DNA from: Lepas anatifera
Lineage: Eukaryota; Arthropoda; Thecostraca; Lepadidae
Direction of reading: 5' to 3'
Length of the DNA stretch: 64,000 nucleotides
Assembly (NCBI GenBank): GCA_034440635.1
Contig: JAOTON010001713.1
Span: 806,001-870,000, forward strand
Shown here piece after piece: positions 10,112-21,834 of this stretch. Each line of letters opens with the position of its first letter. Positions within the stretch are counted from its first letter, which is position 1. The notes below the pieces were generated by a model. The model was given only the letters and a program-made list of their open reading frames with translations, was not told where the DNA came from and ran no database searches. The position numbers and the translations under genes are program-made.

Positions 10112-12450
10112 CCAGCTCGAGACCTCAGCCCCACCACCGAACTGATGTCCTGGATCCACCTATGCTCGAGCTCTTTAACCCCACCCCCGTACTGATACCC
10201 TGGATCCGCCCATGCTTCAGCTCAATAATAATTATTGGGGCTTATCGACGCACCAACTGCCAGGGTCATATGGCGTCGCCAACTCTTTCCCTGTTGGAAT
10301 GGTTTCTCGTGAGCCAGCTTGCTCCTTGTTCAGGGAAGCCGCCGGGCCTTGAACCCGGGTCGGCTGCGTGGAAGCCAGCTATGCTGACCACTCCACTACC
10401 GCGCCCCCTATGCTTCAGCTCCTTACCCTAACCCCTTACTGATGCCCTGGATCCGCCTATGCTCGATTTCCTTAGCACCACCCCGTACTGATGTCCTGGA
10501 TTCGCTTATGCTCGAACTCCTTAGCCCCACCCCCGAACTTATGACCTATATCCGCCTATGCTCGAGCTCCTTAGTCTCATCCCCGTACTGATATCCTGGA
10601 TCCGCTTATGCTCGAACTCCTTAGCCTCTACCCCCGTACTGATGTCCTGGATCCGCCTATGCTCGAGCTCCTTAGCCCCACCCCCGTACTGATCTCCTGG
10701 ATCCGCCTATGCTCTAACTCCCTAGCCCCACCCTCGTACTGATGTCCTGGATCCGCCTATTCTCTATCTCCCTTGACCCACCCTCTTACTGATGTCCTGG
10801 ATCCGCCTATGCTCCATCTCATTAGCCCCACCCCCGTACTGATGTCCTGGATCTGCCTTTACTCGAGCTCCGGAGCCCCACCCCCGCACTGATGTCCTGG
10901 ATCCGCCTATGCTCGAGCTCCTTAGCCCCACCCCCAACTGATGTCATGGATCCGCCTATGCTCGAGTTCCTTAGCCCCACCCCCGTACTGATGTCCTGGA
11001 TCCGCCTATGCTCTAACTCCCTAGCCCCACCATCGTACTGATGTCCTGGATCCGCCTATTCTCTATCTCCCGAGGCCCACCCTCGTACTGATGTCCTGGA
11101 TCCGCCTATGCTCGAACTCTTTAGCCCCCACCCCCTTGCTGATGTCCTGGATCCGCTTATGCTCAAGCTCCTTAGCCTAACCCCCTTACTGATGTCCTGG
11201 ATCCGCCTATGCTCGAACTCCGTAGCCCCACCTCCGTACTGTCGTGGATCCGCCTATGCTCGAGCTCCCTAGCCCCATCCCCGTACTGATGTCCTGGATC
11301 CGCCTATGCTCGAGCTGTTTAGCTCCACCCCGTACTGATGTCCTGGATCCACCTATGCTCGAGCTCCTTAGCCCCACCCCCGGACTGATGTCCTGGATCC
11401 GCCTATGAGCGAGCTCCTTAGGCCAATCCCTGTACTGATGTCCTGGATCCGCCTATGCTCGAGCTCCTTACCCGAGCCCCGTACTGATGTCCTGGATCCG
11501 CCTATGCTCGAGCTCCTTAGCCCCACCCCCAACTGATGTCATGGATCCGCCTATGCTCGAGCTCCTTAGCCCCACCCCCGTACTGATTTCCTGGATCTGC
11601 CTATGCTCGAACTCCGTAGCCCCACCTCTGTAATGCCCTGGATCCGCCTATGCCTGAACTCCATAGCCCCTACCCCCTACTGATGTCCAGGATCCGCTTA
11701 TGCGCGAGCCAACTAGCCCCAACCCCATACTGATTTCCTGGATCCGCCTATGCTCGATTTCCTTAGCACCACCCTGTACTGATGTCCTGCATCCGCTTAT
11801 GCTCGAACTCCTTAGCCCCACCCCTGTACTGATGTCCTGGATCCGTCTATGCTCGATTTCCTTCGGCCCACCCCCGTACTGATGTCCTGGATCGGCCTAT
11901 GCTCTAACTTCTTAGCCCCACCTCCGTACTGATGTCCTGGATCCGCCTATGCTCCATCTTCTAGCCCCACCCCCGTACTGATGTTCTGGATCCGCCTTTA
12001 CTCGAGCTCCGGAGCCCCACCCCCGCACTGATGTCCTGGATCCGCCTATGCTCGAGCTCCTTAGCCCCACCCCCGAACTGATGTCATGGATCCGCCTATG
12101 CTCGAGCTCCTTAGCCCCACCCTCGTTCTGATGTCCTGGATCCGCCTATTCTCTATCTCCCTAGGCCCACCCTCGTACTGATGTCCTGGATCCGCCTATG
12201 CTCGAACTCTTTAGCCCCTACCCCCGTGCTGATGTCCTGGATCCGTTTATGCTCGAGCTCCTTAGCCCCACCCCTGTACGGATGTCCTGGATCCGCCTAT
12301 GCTCGAGCTTCTTAGCCCCACCCCGTACTGATGTCCTGGATCCGCTTATGCTCGAGCTCCCTCGCCCCACTCCGGTACTGATGTTTTGGATCCGCCTATG
12401 CTCCAGCTCCTTAGTCCCACCCCCATACTAATGGCCTGGATCCGCCACTG
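10112..12450 (+). repeat. 50-bp satellite array S2, interrupted by a SINE
   Basis: Same monomer as S1. Variant monomers (ACTCGAGCTCCGGAGCC, TATTCTCTATCTCC) occur in the same order as in S1 and S3, so the array was copied as a block. The ACTCGAGCTCCGGAG variant appears at ~10860 and again at ~12000, an internal duplication of ~1.1 kb. It ends GGATCCGCCACTG. Confidence 0.97.
10224..10409 (-). mobile_element. tRNA-derived SINE inserted in satellite S2
   Basis: A 186-bp insert with 12-bp target duplications ATGCTTCAGCTC at 10212-10223 and 10410-10421. On the minus strand it starts GGGGCGCGGTAGTGGAGTGG (A-box region). It has a B box GGGTTCAAGGCCC and an anticodon-like loop compatible with TCC (Gly), and it ends in an AATAATTATT tail. 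The matching satellite arrays S1 and S3 lack it. Confidence 0.9.
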
Positions 12451-13110
12451 CTTATACAGTTGATTTAAGCAGGCAGTGCAAGGAGTCACGTGTCATGGTA
12501 TGAGCACAAAGAGGTTTATTCGGCTGGGAAAGAAATTCTGTGCAACGGTGGATCCTTTAACCAGTGTTACCTATGGTTAGAGAATGCATTATCTAGCGGG
12601 TAGACAGATAGATAGATGTTAAACTTTTATTGGACGGAAACAATATGACAGGTATAACAAAGAGATTGACGCAAAAGCCCGAAGGCTTAAGTGGTGGGGC
12701 CGTTCTTATCTCTCTCATAAAACACATCACTTTTACCGGACGTATCACACACATACACAGTAAAATTTGGACACACGTAAAGAAACAAAACACAACAAAC
12801 CAAACAAGAAAACCAGTTCCTGACCACCATTTTGTTTTTTATTCGTCGCAAGTCGCCACAGCGCGCAGGACCCTACCGCACGGCCGCCACCCGGCCGTCC
12901 GACTGATATGAATATCTAATAGACAACGCGCCCGCCGCACGAGTAGAGGAGCCGAAACGAGACAGACTACCCTGCCACCACTGGGCATTCGCGCTGGTCT
13001 ATAGCATGCGTACATAGCTATGGTATCTGTCTCGCATAGCAGCTACCAGTGCGCCGCCCGCAGCGACGATACGGCCGAACGGCGGGGTGAGGTTTCGAGC
13101 TGGAAACATA
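12451..13110 (+). repeat. Linker plus G module (copy 2), empty piggyBac site
   Basis: The linker runs directly through the GATA run and GATGTTAA at ~12618-12622 into the G module. This is the empty target for the MITE at 7215-8244. Otherwise it is almost identical to copy 1. Confidence 0.9.
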
Positions 13111-14497
13111 CTAACATAATGTATTACATTTAAATAAAGGTTGACTGGTGTTGCAATGATATGCAACCTGTTGCAATGGCAAGATATGTCTCTTACCTAG
13201 CTGCATGCAAAATTTCATTTCCCTGCAATGACTCTAACCACCCTAAACCCCGGTGTGAAGCAAAAATGAACCGATGAAATTACCACTTTGAAATGTATTT
13301 TACGACTTATAGCTCGGAAGCCGTAAGAGAAAAGTGGGAGGTATGAGTGAGAAAAATGACGGCACCGAAGTTTCCTATCCAGCCGTGTTAAGTTCAATAC
13401 CCTAGCAATCATGTTCTGAAAACCAGGGGCTGAGAATAAAAAGCTTCAAAACTTATAGTTTATTTTTGCCTATAAAATAAAAAAGTTTCAGTCTGAAAGT
13501 TTTTATCTCTAAATATATAATAAGGGAGGCTATTCTCTTTTATTATCTCATATGGAAACTAAATTTTATTCATTATATCCGAAGATATAAGGGTTTGAAT
13601 GATATTTTGGGAAATACAGACCTTCACAGAATAGGCCAAAAAGGACCCTCAAATTTCCGTTTTCATTTTGTTTTTGTGTTTGTGCAGAACTGCACAAACA
13701 GGCCTATAAGTGGATATTTGACTCAGAACCTTAACTGCCGTAGCTTCAGATATTTCGAGCCTATAGTTTAGACCATGAGTTTTATCTCAAATTTAGGGTG
13801 CAAAAATTAAAGTTAATTTAGAGACTTAAATTTAAAACTTTTTCTTTCCAACTTTTTTGTGAACTACAAATTTCCCTGATGTAAAAGGGTGCAAGTTTGA
13901 AGAGTCTAGATGAGTTAGCAAAAAAGAGAAAAATAAAAGTAAAAATCACATAATGCAAAATCCTGGGCAAAATTTTGAAAATTCTGGAAATTGACAACCG
14001 TGGTGCTTATTCATTTGGAAGTGCCTTCTATCCAGAAAAATTTTAGGTCTCTGATACCAGCGCTCAGAACAGACAACAACAACAACAGACCTCGGCCTGC
14101 GGCCTCGGCAGGTGCCGCTCCGGCGCAGGAGAAGCCGGTGACAATGTACGTTAGCCAAACAGTTCGATTGACAGGCGAGTGTTTTCAGCAGTTTGATACT
14201 TATAACAACGCAATGTTTGAGTTTTAGGTTTTGTGTTCTCATTATGGCTCCATTTAATCCCCTGTCTAGGCCCATGTTTTCCTAAATTAGCATGTATCTG
14301 CATACTGCACCACGCTTGCCCTCTGTTTATGTCATCACATAAATAAACACACGTATAATGTTTGTTTTGTGAAGCAAAGACTAAGCATGACCAGAAGAAA
14401 GGCGATGCAATATAAAATATGACGGGTTTTCCGACAGTATTTCACCTATACCTGCAGATTTTCACCCAATTCAGCCTATTTGTTACCGAGTTTTGTC
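13111..14497 (+). repeat. A-T composite module (copy 3)
   Basis: Near-identical to 8736-10111 at a 4.37-4.39 kb offset. A runs to ~14078, then the CAA run, then T from 14090. Confidence 0.88.
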
Positions 14498-16352
14498 CCA
14501 GCTCGAGACCTCAGCCCCACCACCGAACTGATGACCTATATCCGCCCATGCTCGAGCTCCTTAGTCTCATCCCCGTACTGATATCCTGGATCCGCTTATG
14601 CTCGAACTCCTTAGCCTCTACCCCCGTACTGATGTCCTGGATCCGCCTATGCTCGAGTTCCTTAGCCCCACCCCCGTACTGATGTCCTGGATCCGCCTAT
14701 GCTCTAACTCCCTAGCCCCACCCTCGTACTGATGTCCTGGATCCGCCTATTCTCTATCTCCCTTGACCCACCCTCTTACTTATGTCCTGGATCCGCCTAT
14801 GCTCCATCTCCTTAGCCCCACCCCCGTACTGATGTCCTGGATCTGCCTTTACTCGAGCTCCGGAGCCCCACCCCCGCACAGATGTCCTGGATCCGCCTAT
14901 GCTCGAGCTCCTTAGCCCCACCCCCAACTGATGTCATGGATCCGCCTATGCTCGAGCTCCTTAGCCCCACCCCCCGTACTGATGTCCTGGATCCGCCTAT
15001 GCTCTAACTCCCTAGCCCCACCCTCGTACTGATGTCCTGGATCCGCCTATTCTCTATCTCCCTAGGCCCACCCTCGTACTGATGCCCTGGATCCGCCTAT
15101 GCTCGAACTCTTTAGCCCCTACCCCCTTGCTGATGTCCTAGATCCGCTTATGCTCGAGCTCCTTAGCCTAACCCCCTTACTGATGTCCTGGATCCGCCTA
15201 TGCTCGAACTCCGTAGCCCCACCTCCGTACTGTCGTGGATCCGCCTATGCTCGAGCTCCCTAGCACCATCCCCGTACTGATGTCCTGGATCCGCCTATGC
15301 TCGAGCTGTTTAGCTCCACCCCGTACTGATGTCCTGGATCCGCCTATGCTCGAGCTCCTTAGCCCCACCCCCGGACTGATGTCCTGGATCCGCCTATGAG
15401 CGAGCTCCTTAGGCCCATCCCTGTACTGATGTCCTGGATCCGCCTATGCTCGAGCTCCTTAGCCCCAGCCCCGTACTGATGTCCTGGATCCGCCTATGCT
15501 CGAGCTCCTTAGCCCCACGCACTTACTGATGTCCTGGTTCCGCCTATGCTCGAACTCCGTAGCCCCACCTCCGTACTGTCCTGGATCCGCCTATGCTCAA
15601 GCTCCTTAGCCCCATTCCCGTACTGATGTCCTGGGTCCGCCTATGCTCGAGCTCCTTAGCCCCACCCCGAACTGTTGTCCTGGATCCGCCTATGCTCGAG
15701 CTCCTAGGTCCATCCCTGTACTGATGTCCTGGATCCGCCTATGCTCGAGCGCCTTAGCCCTACCCCACTGATGTCCTGGATCCGCCTATGCTCGATTTCT
15801 TTAGACTCACCCCCTTACTGATGTCCTGGATCCGCCTATGCTCGAGTTCCTTAGCCCCACTCCCTTACTGATGTCCTGGATCCGCCTATGCTCAAACTCC
15901 GTAGCCCCACCTCCGTACTTCCCTGGATTCGCCTACACTCGAACTCTTTAGCCCTTACCACCCTACTAATGTCCTGGATCCGCCTATGCTGGAACGCCCG
16001 GGCCCCACCACCGTACTTATGTCCTGGATCCGCCTCTGCTCGAGCTCCTTAGCCCCACCCCCGTACTGATGTCCTGGATCCGCCTATGCTCGAGCTCCTT
16101 ATCCTTACGCACTTACTGATGTCCTGGATCCGCCTATGCTCGAGCTCCTTAGCCCCACGCACTTACTGATGTCCTGGATCCGCCTATGCTCTAACTCCCT
16201 AGCCCGACCCTTGCACCGATGTCCTGGATCCGCCTATGCTCTAACTCTCTAGCCCCACACTCGTACTGATGTCCTAGGTCTGCCTATGCTCGATTTTTTT
16301 AGCCCCTACCCCCATGCTGATGTCCTGGATCCGCTTATGCTCTAGCTCCCTA
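14498..16352 (+). repeat. 50-bp satellite array S3
   Basis: About 37 monomers. Instead of ending in the CACTG terminus it fades into CCCCACACCCGTAACG at the start of the M module. Confidence 0.96.
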
Positions 16353-17069
16353 CCCCCCACACCCGTAACGACCCCACCTCCGTGCCCCCCCGAAACGACA
16401 TAGGCGGATCGAAGGGGGAAAGGGGACAGGTGCCCCCATAGAATCTTAGCGCCCCCTGAAATTGTCCCGGAAACCCCTGGAAAGTTCGATGGCACCACCT
16501 GAAATGTCGTTTTCCCCGAGATGCAGGTTTCGGGGTCTACTGATAGGTTTTAGCGCCTACTTGATAGGCTTTTCCGGCCAAAAGTGGCGTCCCTGGTGTA
16601 GATAGCGCCCACCAGGAAGTTTCCCCTTCCACCTCGCCCCCGATAGGCAATCCTGGATCCGCGTATGGGAAGTGACATTTCAGGGAGCGTCATCGACCTT
16701 GAGAGGCGTGTCTTTACAATTTCAGAGGGCGCCGATGGTCGATTGGGGGTTGGGGAGGGGGATGGGGGAGAAGGGTGGGGGGGCACCTAGCCTACTTATT
16801 TCCTGGATCCACCCATGGTCCAAAAACAGAAACATAATACTCTTATTGTAAACTCGGACTTTTACGGTACTCTAATTACTTGTGATGCATTATGGGTAGT
16901 ATTGGGTACTTTTTTACCAGACCATAAATAAACAGAAACGGCCGCGCCGATCGCCGGCGTTCCCGCGGCGTGGACGCAGGGGTGACGCGTGGTGATTTGC
17001 TACAACGATGCGTGGAGAAACGGCATGTTTGTAAAGGTAACTTGGTGTTTCATTGATATCTATGCAGAT
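16353..17069 (+). repeat. M module (copy 1) with hAT-like MITE core
   Basis: The core at 16399-16667 (269 bp) has inverted ends CATAGGCGGATCGAAGG and, from the other side, CATACGCGGATCCAGGA. These resemble hAT-type termini and match the start of the satellite monomer. A second terminus-like motif, CCTGGATCCACCCATGG, lies near 16803-16819. An 8-bp flanking duplication is not convincing (5 of 8 positions). No transposase frame. Confidence 0.65.
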
Positions 17070-17984
17070 GGAATGTCGACATATGTCTCTTACCTAGCTG
17101 CATGGAAAATTTCATTTCCCTCCAATGACTCTAACCACCCTAAGCCCCGGTGTGAAGCAAAAATGAACTGATAAAATTACCACTTCGAAATGTATTTTGC
17201 GGCTTATAGCGCGGAAACCGTAAGAGATAAGTGGGGGTATGAGTAAGAAAAATGACGGCAACGAAGTTTTCTATCCAGCCGTGTTAAGTTCAATACCGTA
17301 GCTATCATGGTCTGGAAACCAGGGGGCTGAGAATAAAAATTTTACAAACTTATATTTTATTTTTGCCTCTAAAATAAAAAAGTTTCAGTCTGAAAGTTTT
17401 TATCTCTAAATATATAATAAAGGAGGCTATTCTTTTTTATTATCTGAAATGGAAACTAATTTTTATCAATTAGATCGGAAGATATAAGGGTTTGAATGAT
17501 ATTTTGGGAAATGCAGACCTTCACGGAATGGGCGAAAAAGGACCCTTAAATTCCCGTGTTTGTTTTGTTTCTGTTTTTGTGCAGTACTGCAAAAACCGGC
17601 CTTTAAGTTGATATTTGAATCAGAACCTAAACTGCTGTAGCTTCAGATATTTCGAGCCTGTAGCTTAGACCATGAGTTTTATGCCAAATTTAGGGTGCAA
17701 AGTTTAAAAGCTAATTTAGATCCCTAAATTTAAAGCTTTTTCTTTCCAACTTTTTGTGTGAACTACAAATTTGTCTGATGTAAAAGGGTGCAAGTTTGAA
17801 GACTGTAGATGAATTAGCAAAAAATAGAAAAATAAAAGTTAAAAATCACATAATGCAAAATTCTGGGCAAAATTTTGAAAATTTTGAAAATTGACAACCG
17901 TGGTGCTTATTCATTTGGAAGTGCCTTCTATCCACAAAAGTTTTAGGTCTCTTATACCAGCACTCAGAACAGACAACAACAACA
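17070..17984 (+). repeat. A module (copy 4)
   Basis: The AT-rich module lacks a T partner here. Its CAA run (17971-17990) abuts the tail of a tRNA-headed SINE instead. It is copied with the M module at 28106, offset 11020 bp. Confidence 0.82.
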
Positions 17985-18228
17985 ACAACAACTCCGGTCT
18001 GCGACCTGGGCTAACGCCCCACCGGCGCAGGAGAGCCGCATGACAATGTGCTGAAAGCTAACCATATTTCGTTCTTAATGTATCTCTTCATAAGCCTGCA
18101 AGTCAGTTTTATCATTCTTTTCTTTGAAATAACCAATAAAGAGTACGTGGTCACCACCGGATTCGAACCGGACCTACCTGATCAAGAGAAACATGGCCTC
18201 TAACCACTAGACCACCGCGCCACACTAC
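17985..18228 (-). mobile_element. tRNA-headed SINE with GTT-repeat tail (copy 1)
   Basis: Minus strand: the A-box region TGGTCTAGTGGTTAGAGG (18214-18197) and B box GGTTCGAATCC (18169-18159) make a tRNA-like head. An anticodon-like loop reads CTCTTGA (CTT). A ~90-bp body follows, then a GC tail with CTCCTGCGCCGG, then TTG repeats. The acceptor stem does not pair, so this is not a working tRNA gene. Confidence 0.8.
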
Positions 18229-19352
18229 TCATCCTCCCACTAGCTGAACAGCTGTGACCCGTCAGGAGGTCACTGGCTAGTACAACTCCGCCGAATATGC
18301 CGGGCCGCTGGCGCCGGGTGCTGTGCTTGTCCCGAAAAGGCACGATATAAAGGTGCTTCTAGAAGACGAACCAAACATTCTTTTGGGCTGAAATTAGTTG
18401 TATCGTCGAGCTAGGATCGTAAGCTAGCTTCATGCCAAATTACTTCCACTTCCATCCATTTTAAGGACTTGAAACCATGGTGAGAAGCAAAGGTGGTCCG
18501 AGAACTTTAGCATCTTGTAATATATTTTGGACTAATTACTCGAAAGCCATTAGAGATAGGTGGGTAGTATAAGTGAGCGAAATGACCGCAAGTAACTTTC
18601 CTCTTCAGCCATGTCAGTTCTGAGTTTGTGAGTGACATGAGCTTGGAACCAGGAAGATGCAAATAAAAAGTTTTTTGATTCAATTTCTATTTATGCCTAT
18701 AAAACAAAGAATTTCACATTCACAACTTCCATCTCCAAATATTATCAGGCGGAAGCAATGTTCTTTCATTATTTGAAATGAAAACTCAAATCGGTCAATT
18801 AGATTGTGAGATATTAACGTTGAAATGAAATGAACCAAAATTCAGTCTTCCGGAAGAACTGTAAAAAGTAGGTCAAAATTTTGCGTTTTGCACTCAAAAC
18901 TATGCCTAAGCACTACAAAATTTTCCTAGCTACCCCTAGGTAACTGCCTTTCAGCTAACTGAGGCCTGTCTTCTGACATTTCGAGCGCACAAGTCGGCCA
19001 TCAACTTTTAGCAGGTTTTTTGCTCGCATGAGAAAAGCCGCGTTTTCGCGCAATAAATATTGTCGGATCAGCTCAATTCGTTTTCCCTAGCTGGCCCTTG
19101 TTATCTTTCGAAAAGGACATAAATTTCAAGTTCGTAGGTTAAGAAGTAAAAATTAGAAAAATATAAAACAGGAAAAGTTTGAGCCAAAATTTCTCAAAAA
19201 CTATTTTGGATTTCGACTCGGGGCTTCAGTTTGGGTGTCTGGAGCAGAAGGGCTATCACCCTACAAAATTCCAGAGCTCTGACATCAATTCTCAGGACGG
19301 ACAGACGCCAACAACAACAGACCACGACGAGACCCGTCTGAGCGGCCAGAAT

Positions 19353-19409
19353 AGAGCCGCTTGAGAAATCTCAATGCGCTTCGCTCCATGGATTTCGTCA
19401 TGCGGCTCT
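19353..19409. repeat. Hairpin cassette, type 2
   Basis: AGAGCCGC (19353-19360) pairs with GCGGCTCT (19402-19409). Inside it GAAATC pairs with GATTTC, around a loop with GCGCTTCGCTCCATGG. It is followed by CAACAGACAACAACGACGAGACC. The inverted counterpart is at ~61803-61905. Confidence 0.7.
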
Positions 19410-19451
19410 GACAACAGACAACAACGACGAGACCGGAAAAACTGTCAGAAT

Positions 19452-19487
19452 AGAAGCCGTTTCTTACTTCGTTCGTCACCGGCTTCT
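19452..19487. repeat. Hairpin cassette, type 1
   Basis: AGAAGCCG (19452-19459) pairs with CGGCTTCT (19480-19487) around a ~20-nt loop, flanked by CTGTCAGAAT. Copies lie at ~22952-23000, 29041-29090, 39468-39520, 47695-47745 and 61731-61785, always beside a T or SINE tail. Confidence 0.7.
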
Positions 19488-19904
19488 GACCTCGGCCTGC
19501 GGCCTCGACAGGTGCCGCTCCAGCGCAGGAGAAGCCGGTGACAATGTACGTTAGCCAAACAGTTCGATTGACAGGCGAGTGTTTTCAGCAGTTTGATACT
19601 TATAACAACGCAATGCTGGAGTTTTAGGTTTTGTGTTCTCATTATGTCTCCATTCAATCCCCTGTGTAAGCCCATATTTTCCTACATTAGCATGTCTCTG
19701 CACACTGCGTCACGTTTGCCCTCTGTTCATGTCATCACATAGATAAACACACGTATAATGGTTGTTTTGTTAAGTAAAGACTGGGCTTGACCAGAAGAAA
19801 GGAGATATATTATAAAATATGATAGGTTTGCCGACCGTATTTCACCTATACCTGCAGATTTTCACCCAATTCAGCCAATTTGTTAACGAGTTAGCTCCGG
19901 TTAC

Positions 19905-20424
19905 CCTACTCCCACTCCGCATGCGCAGTAACGTCTGCAGTGAATGAGAGCGAAGATACCGTTATAGTTGACTGAAGCATGTCAATATGCCGTTTGTTTG
20001 TCTCCTGGTCTAAATTATCCCTTAGAGCCTATTATTCCTTAAAATTCCTACTGCACATGCGCATAATAGTGCAGCGTCATAATGCCATCAATTAGGATTA
20101 GCAGATTCTATTCTGCTTTTGCTCGCAAAAATTTGAGCGAAATCGGTCTATTGGCTCTCGAGATAGCCTCCATGACCATAAGTTCTAATGCGCATGCGCA
20201 CTGACCTTTGTTGTTACCAAGGGTGACAAAACATTCATGCTAACTTTAAGCACATTGGCTTTCCCTCTGTTCAGGTCCTCCTCTGAAATATCCTCGCCTT
20301 TCAGGCTTATTTTCATAATTTCTGCTGCGCATGCGCAGAGCAGTGCAGCTTCTATGAGATTTTTTACTTACATTTCGTGATATTCTTCTGTTCACAAAAT
20401 TTCAAGAAAATCGACCCGTAGGTT
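19905..20424 (+). repeat. B module (copy 2), left part
   Basis: Contains TGCGCATGCGCA at 20189-20200 and 20326-20337. It is split at 20424 by a retroposed LINE fragment and continues at 21325. Confidence 0.85.
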
Positions 20425-21324
20425 TTTTTCGGCTATGAAACTTTGTTTCTTCTACCTCGTGCTTCGGAACAAGATAACACATTACATTTGCACCGCAGTG
20501 TGCCAGATTTTTTTCACAAAACACCGATCACGTCTATTATGACGCCGCTTCGCCTCGTTCCCTTCAGCACAACCACCACAAATTCCGTTTCGAATCAATC
20601 CGTACGCCACATATTAGCGTTGCTGTGATTTATGACAGTTCGGGACGGCAAAACACACACAATTTAACCCTCCCCCTCATACCACTCAACGCAAGACGCG
20701 CCTCGCAAGCAGTCACAGAGTATAAGATACATGCACGCAAGATCAACACATGCTTCTCATTTACATTACATTTCATTGCGTTACACCTCCCTTGCAACCA
20801 TTCCGAACCCGCTCTATAAGTATGTACTGGTACTCCATGAAATGGCAACAATACCGAGCACATCTACGGGGCAGAGGTATGTCCCTCAGCTGCACTATGC
20901 TCTGCATATTCATAGGCATGCATCAGTCGTTTCTAAATAACCCTTCTATCTCCTTCCACTTCGCTTCATGCGTGTCTCTCCTTAGATTCAAGACTGCTGC
21001 GAATTGTTCGATCTCTTTTTCATACAGGAGAGCAGCCGTGAAATTTCGGGCAGACGGCAAAGTATTTGAAATTCTTGCTTTATATAATACATCCTTTGCA
21101 ATTATTATGACCAGCGCGTCAATTAAGCTACATTCTTCTAGGAAAAACCATTTTCTTACACTGAAATTGCAGTTGTAACTATTGGCCTGTAATCTACTTT
21201 TAATGCTATCTATATAATTTTGTGTTTTTGGCAAAACCAAAACAAATGCGGAATGGTCTCAGTTCTTCTTTCACAGAAAGTGCATATAGCGTTGTTCCGT
21301 ATTCCAATATAGCGTTGTTCCGTT
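20425..21324 (-). mobile_element. 5'-truncated L1/Tx1-like LINE fragment (900 bp)
   Basis: The insert lies between 12-bp target duplications GACCCGTAGGTT (20413-20424 and 21325-21336). The uninterrupted B copy near 3160 shows the empty site. On the minus strand it ends in a short A run at 20429-20423, the expected 3' end. The 5' ~380 bp carry the last part of an ORF2-type protein and the rest is 3' UTR. The 5' end contains a small direct repeat, ATAGCGTTGTTCCGT on +. Confidence 0.9.
20923..21302 (-). pseudogene. C-terminal remnant of LINE ORF2 (frameshifted)
   Basis: From ~21302 the minus strand reads IRNNAICTFCERRTETIPHL followed by FWFC, the C-x2-C / ETxxHLFWxC end motif of L1/Tx1-type ORF2 proteins. 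After ~21210 the frame must shift to the one open from 21240 to 20923, which ends WKEIEGLFRND and contains ALVIIIAKDVLYKARI, like the C-terminal helices of those proteins. The reverse transcriptase and endonuclease domains are absent because the copy is 5'-truncated. Assignment to L1/Tx1 rests on motif memory only. Confidence 0.75.
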
Positions 21325-21834
21325 GACCCGTAGGTTGCCAAGATAGCCTCTGTTACCATTAGTTCAGGTGCGCATGCGCAGTGACCTTTGTTGACCTTAA
21401 TACCACATTCGAAATCTGCATGGTCGATTGCCTCTCATTGATATTGTTCGGTAATTTGGTACGGAGTGCAACGAAATCTTCAATCTTTCATATGCTTATA
21501 TACATACATGGTGGCTATTCAAATGGTGGTAGATACAATGGGCGGAGCTAGGGGCTGAACTCCCCCCAATGTCAGAATATCTATGATTAATACAAACACA
21601 GAAGCTGTTTCGAGGCAATGGCGGGGAAGGCTCCAGTCCCGTACCAGCCCCCATCCTCACTGCTCCCCCGTCCGAAATGTTTCCCATGAACTATCTCAGC
21701 ACGCCTCTGGACCCTGCTACCGTTCCTTAGATCCCTGAGGGCATCACTGCTCACTTCCTCGGATCTCTAAACACGCCTCGGCACCCTCTGCCCTCTAGTT
21801 AGGTTCCCGTCCGCCCCGACCGGCTAGCCACCCG
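21325..21834 (+). repeat. B (right part) and C modules (copy 2)
   Basis: Resumes the B module directly after the LINE insertion, with TGCGCATGCGCA at 21369-21380, then C. Highly similar to 3160-3659. Confidence 0.85.

Larger units (their letters stand above)
18229..19905 (+). repeat. A2-T composite module (copy 1)
   Basis: A2 is a diverged relative of A, ending in CAGGACGGACAGACGCC and a CAA run near 19315. Two hairpin cassettes (19319-19489) separate it from T, which starts at 19490. Upstream, 18229-18370 holds the flank shared by all three SINE copies. Confidence 0.8.

Noticed and set aside
12630..12911. A 93-codon frame (MDGNNMTGITKRLTQ...) open in five G-module copies, with an open frame on the opposite strand too.
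   Set aside because: The copies are young, and the differences among them (K/N, P/S, F/S, R/P, V/I, R/S, T/A, R/G) are nearly all amino-acid-changing, so there is no sign of selection on a protein.
16391..16675. 8-bp target-site duplication around the M core.
   Set aside because: CGAAACGA and GGAAGTGA agree at only 5 of 8 positions.
20750..21178. A 142-codon + strand frame.
   Set aside because: Antisense to the LINE ORF2 remnant, which has a recognisable motif and retroposon structure.
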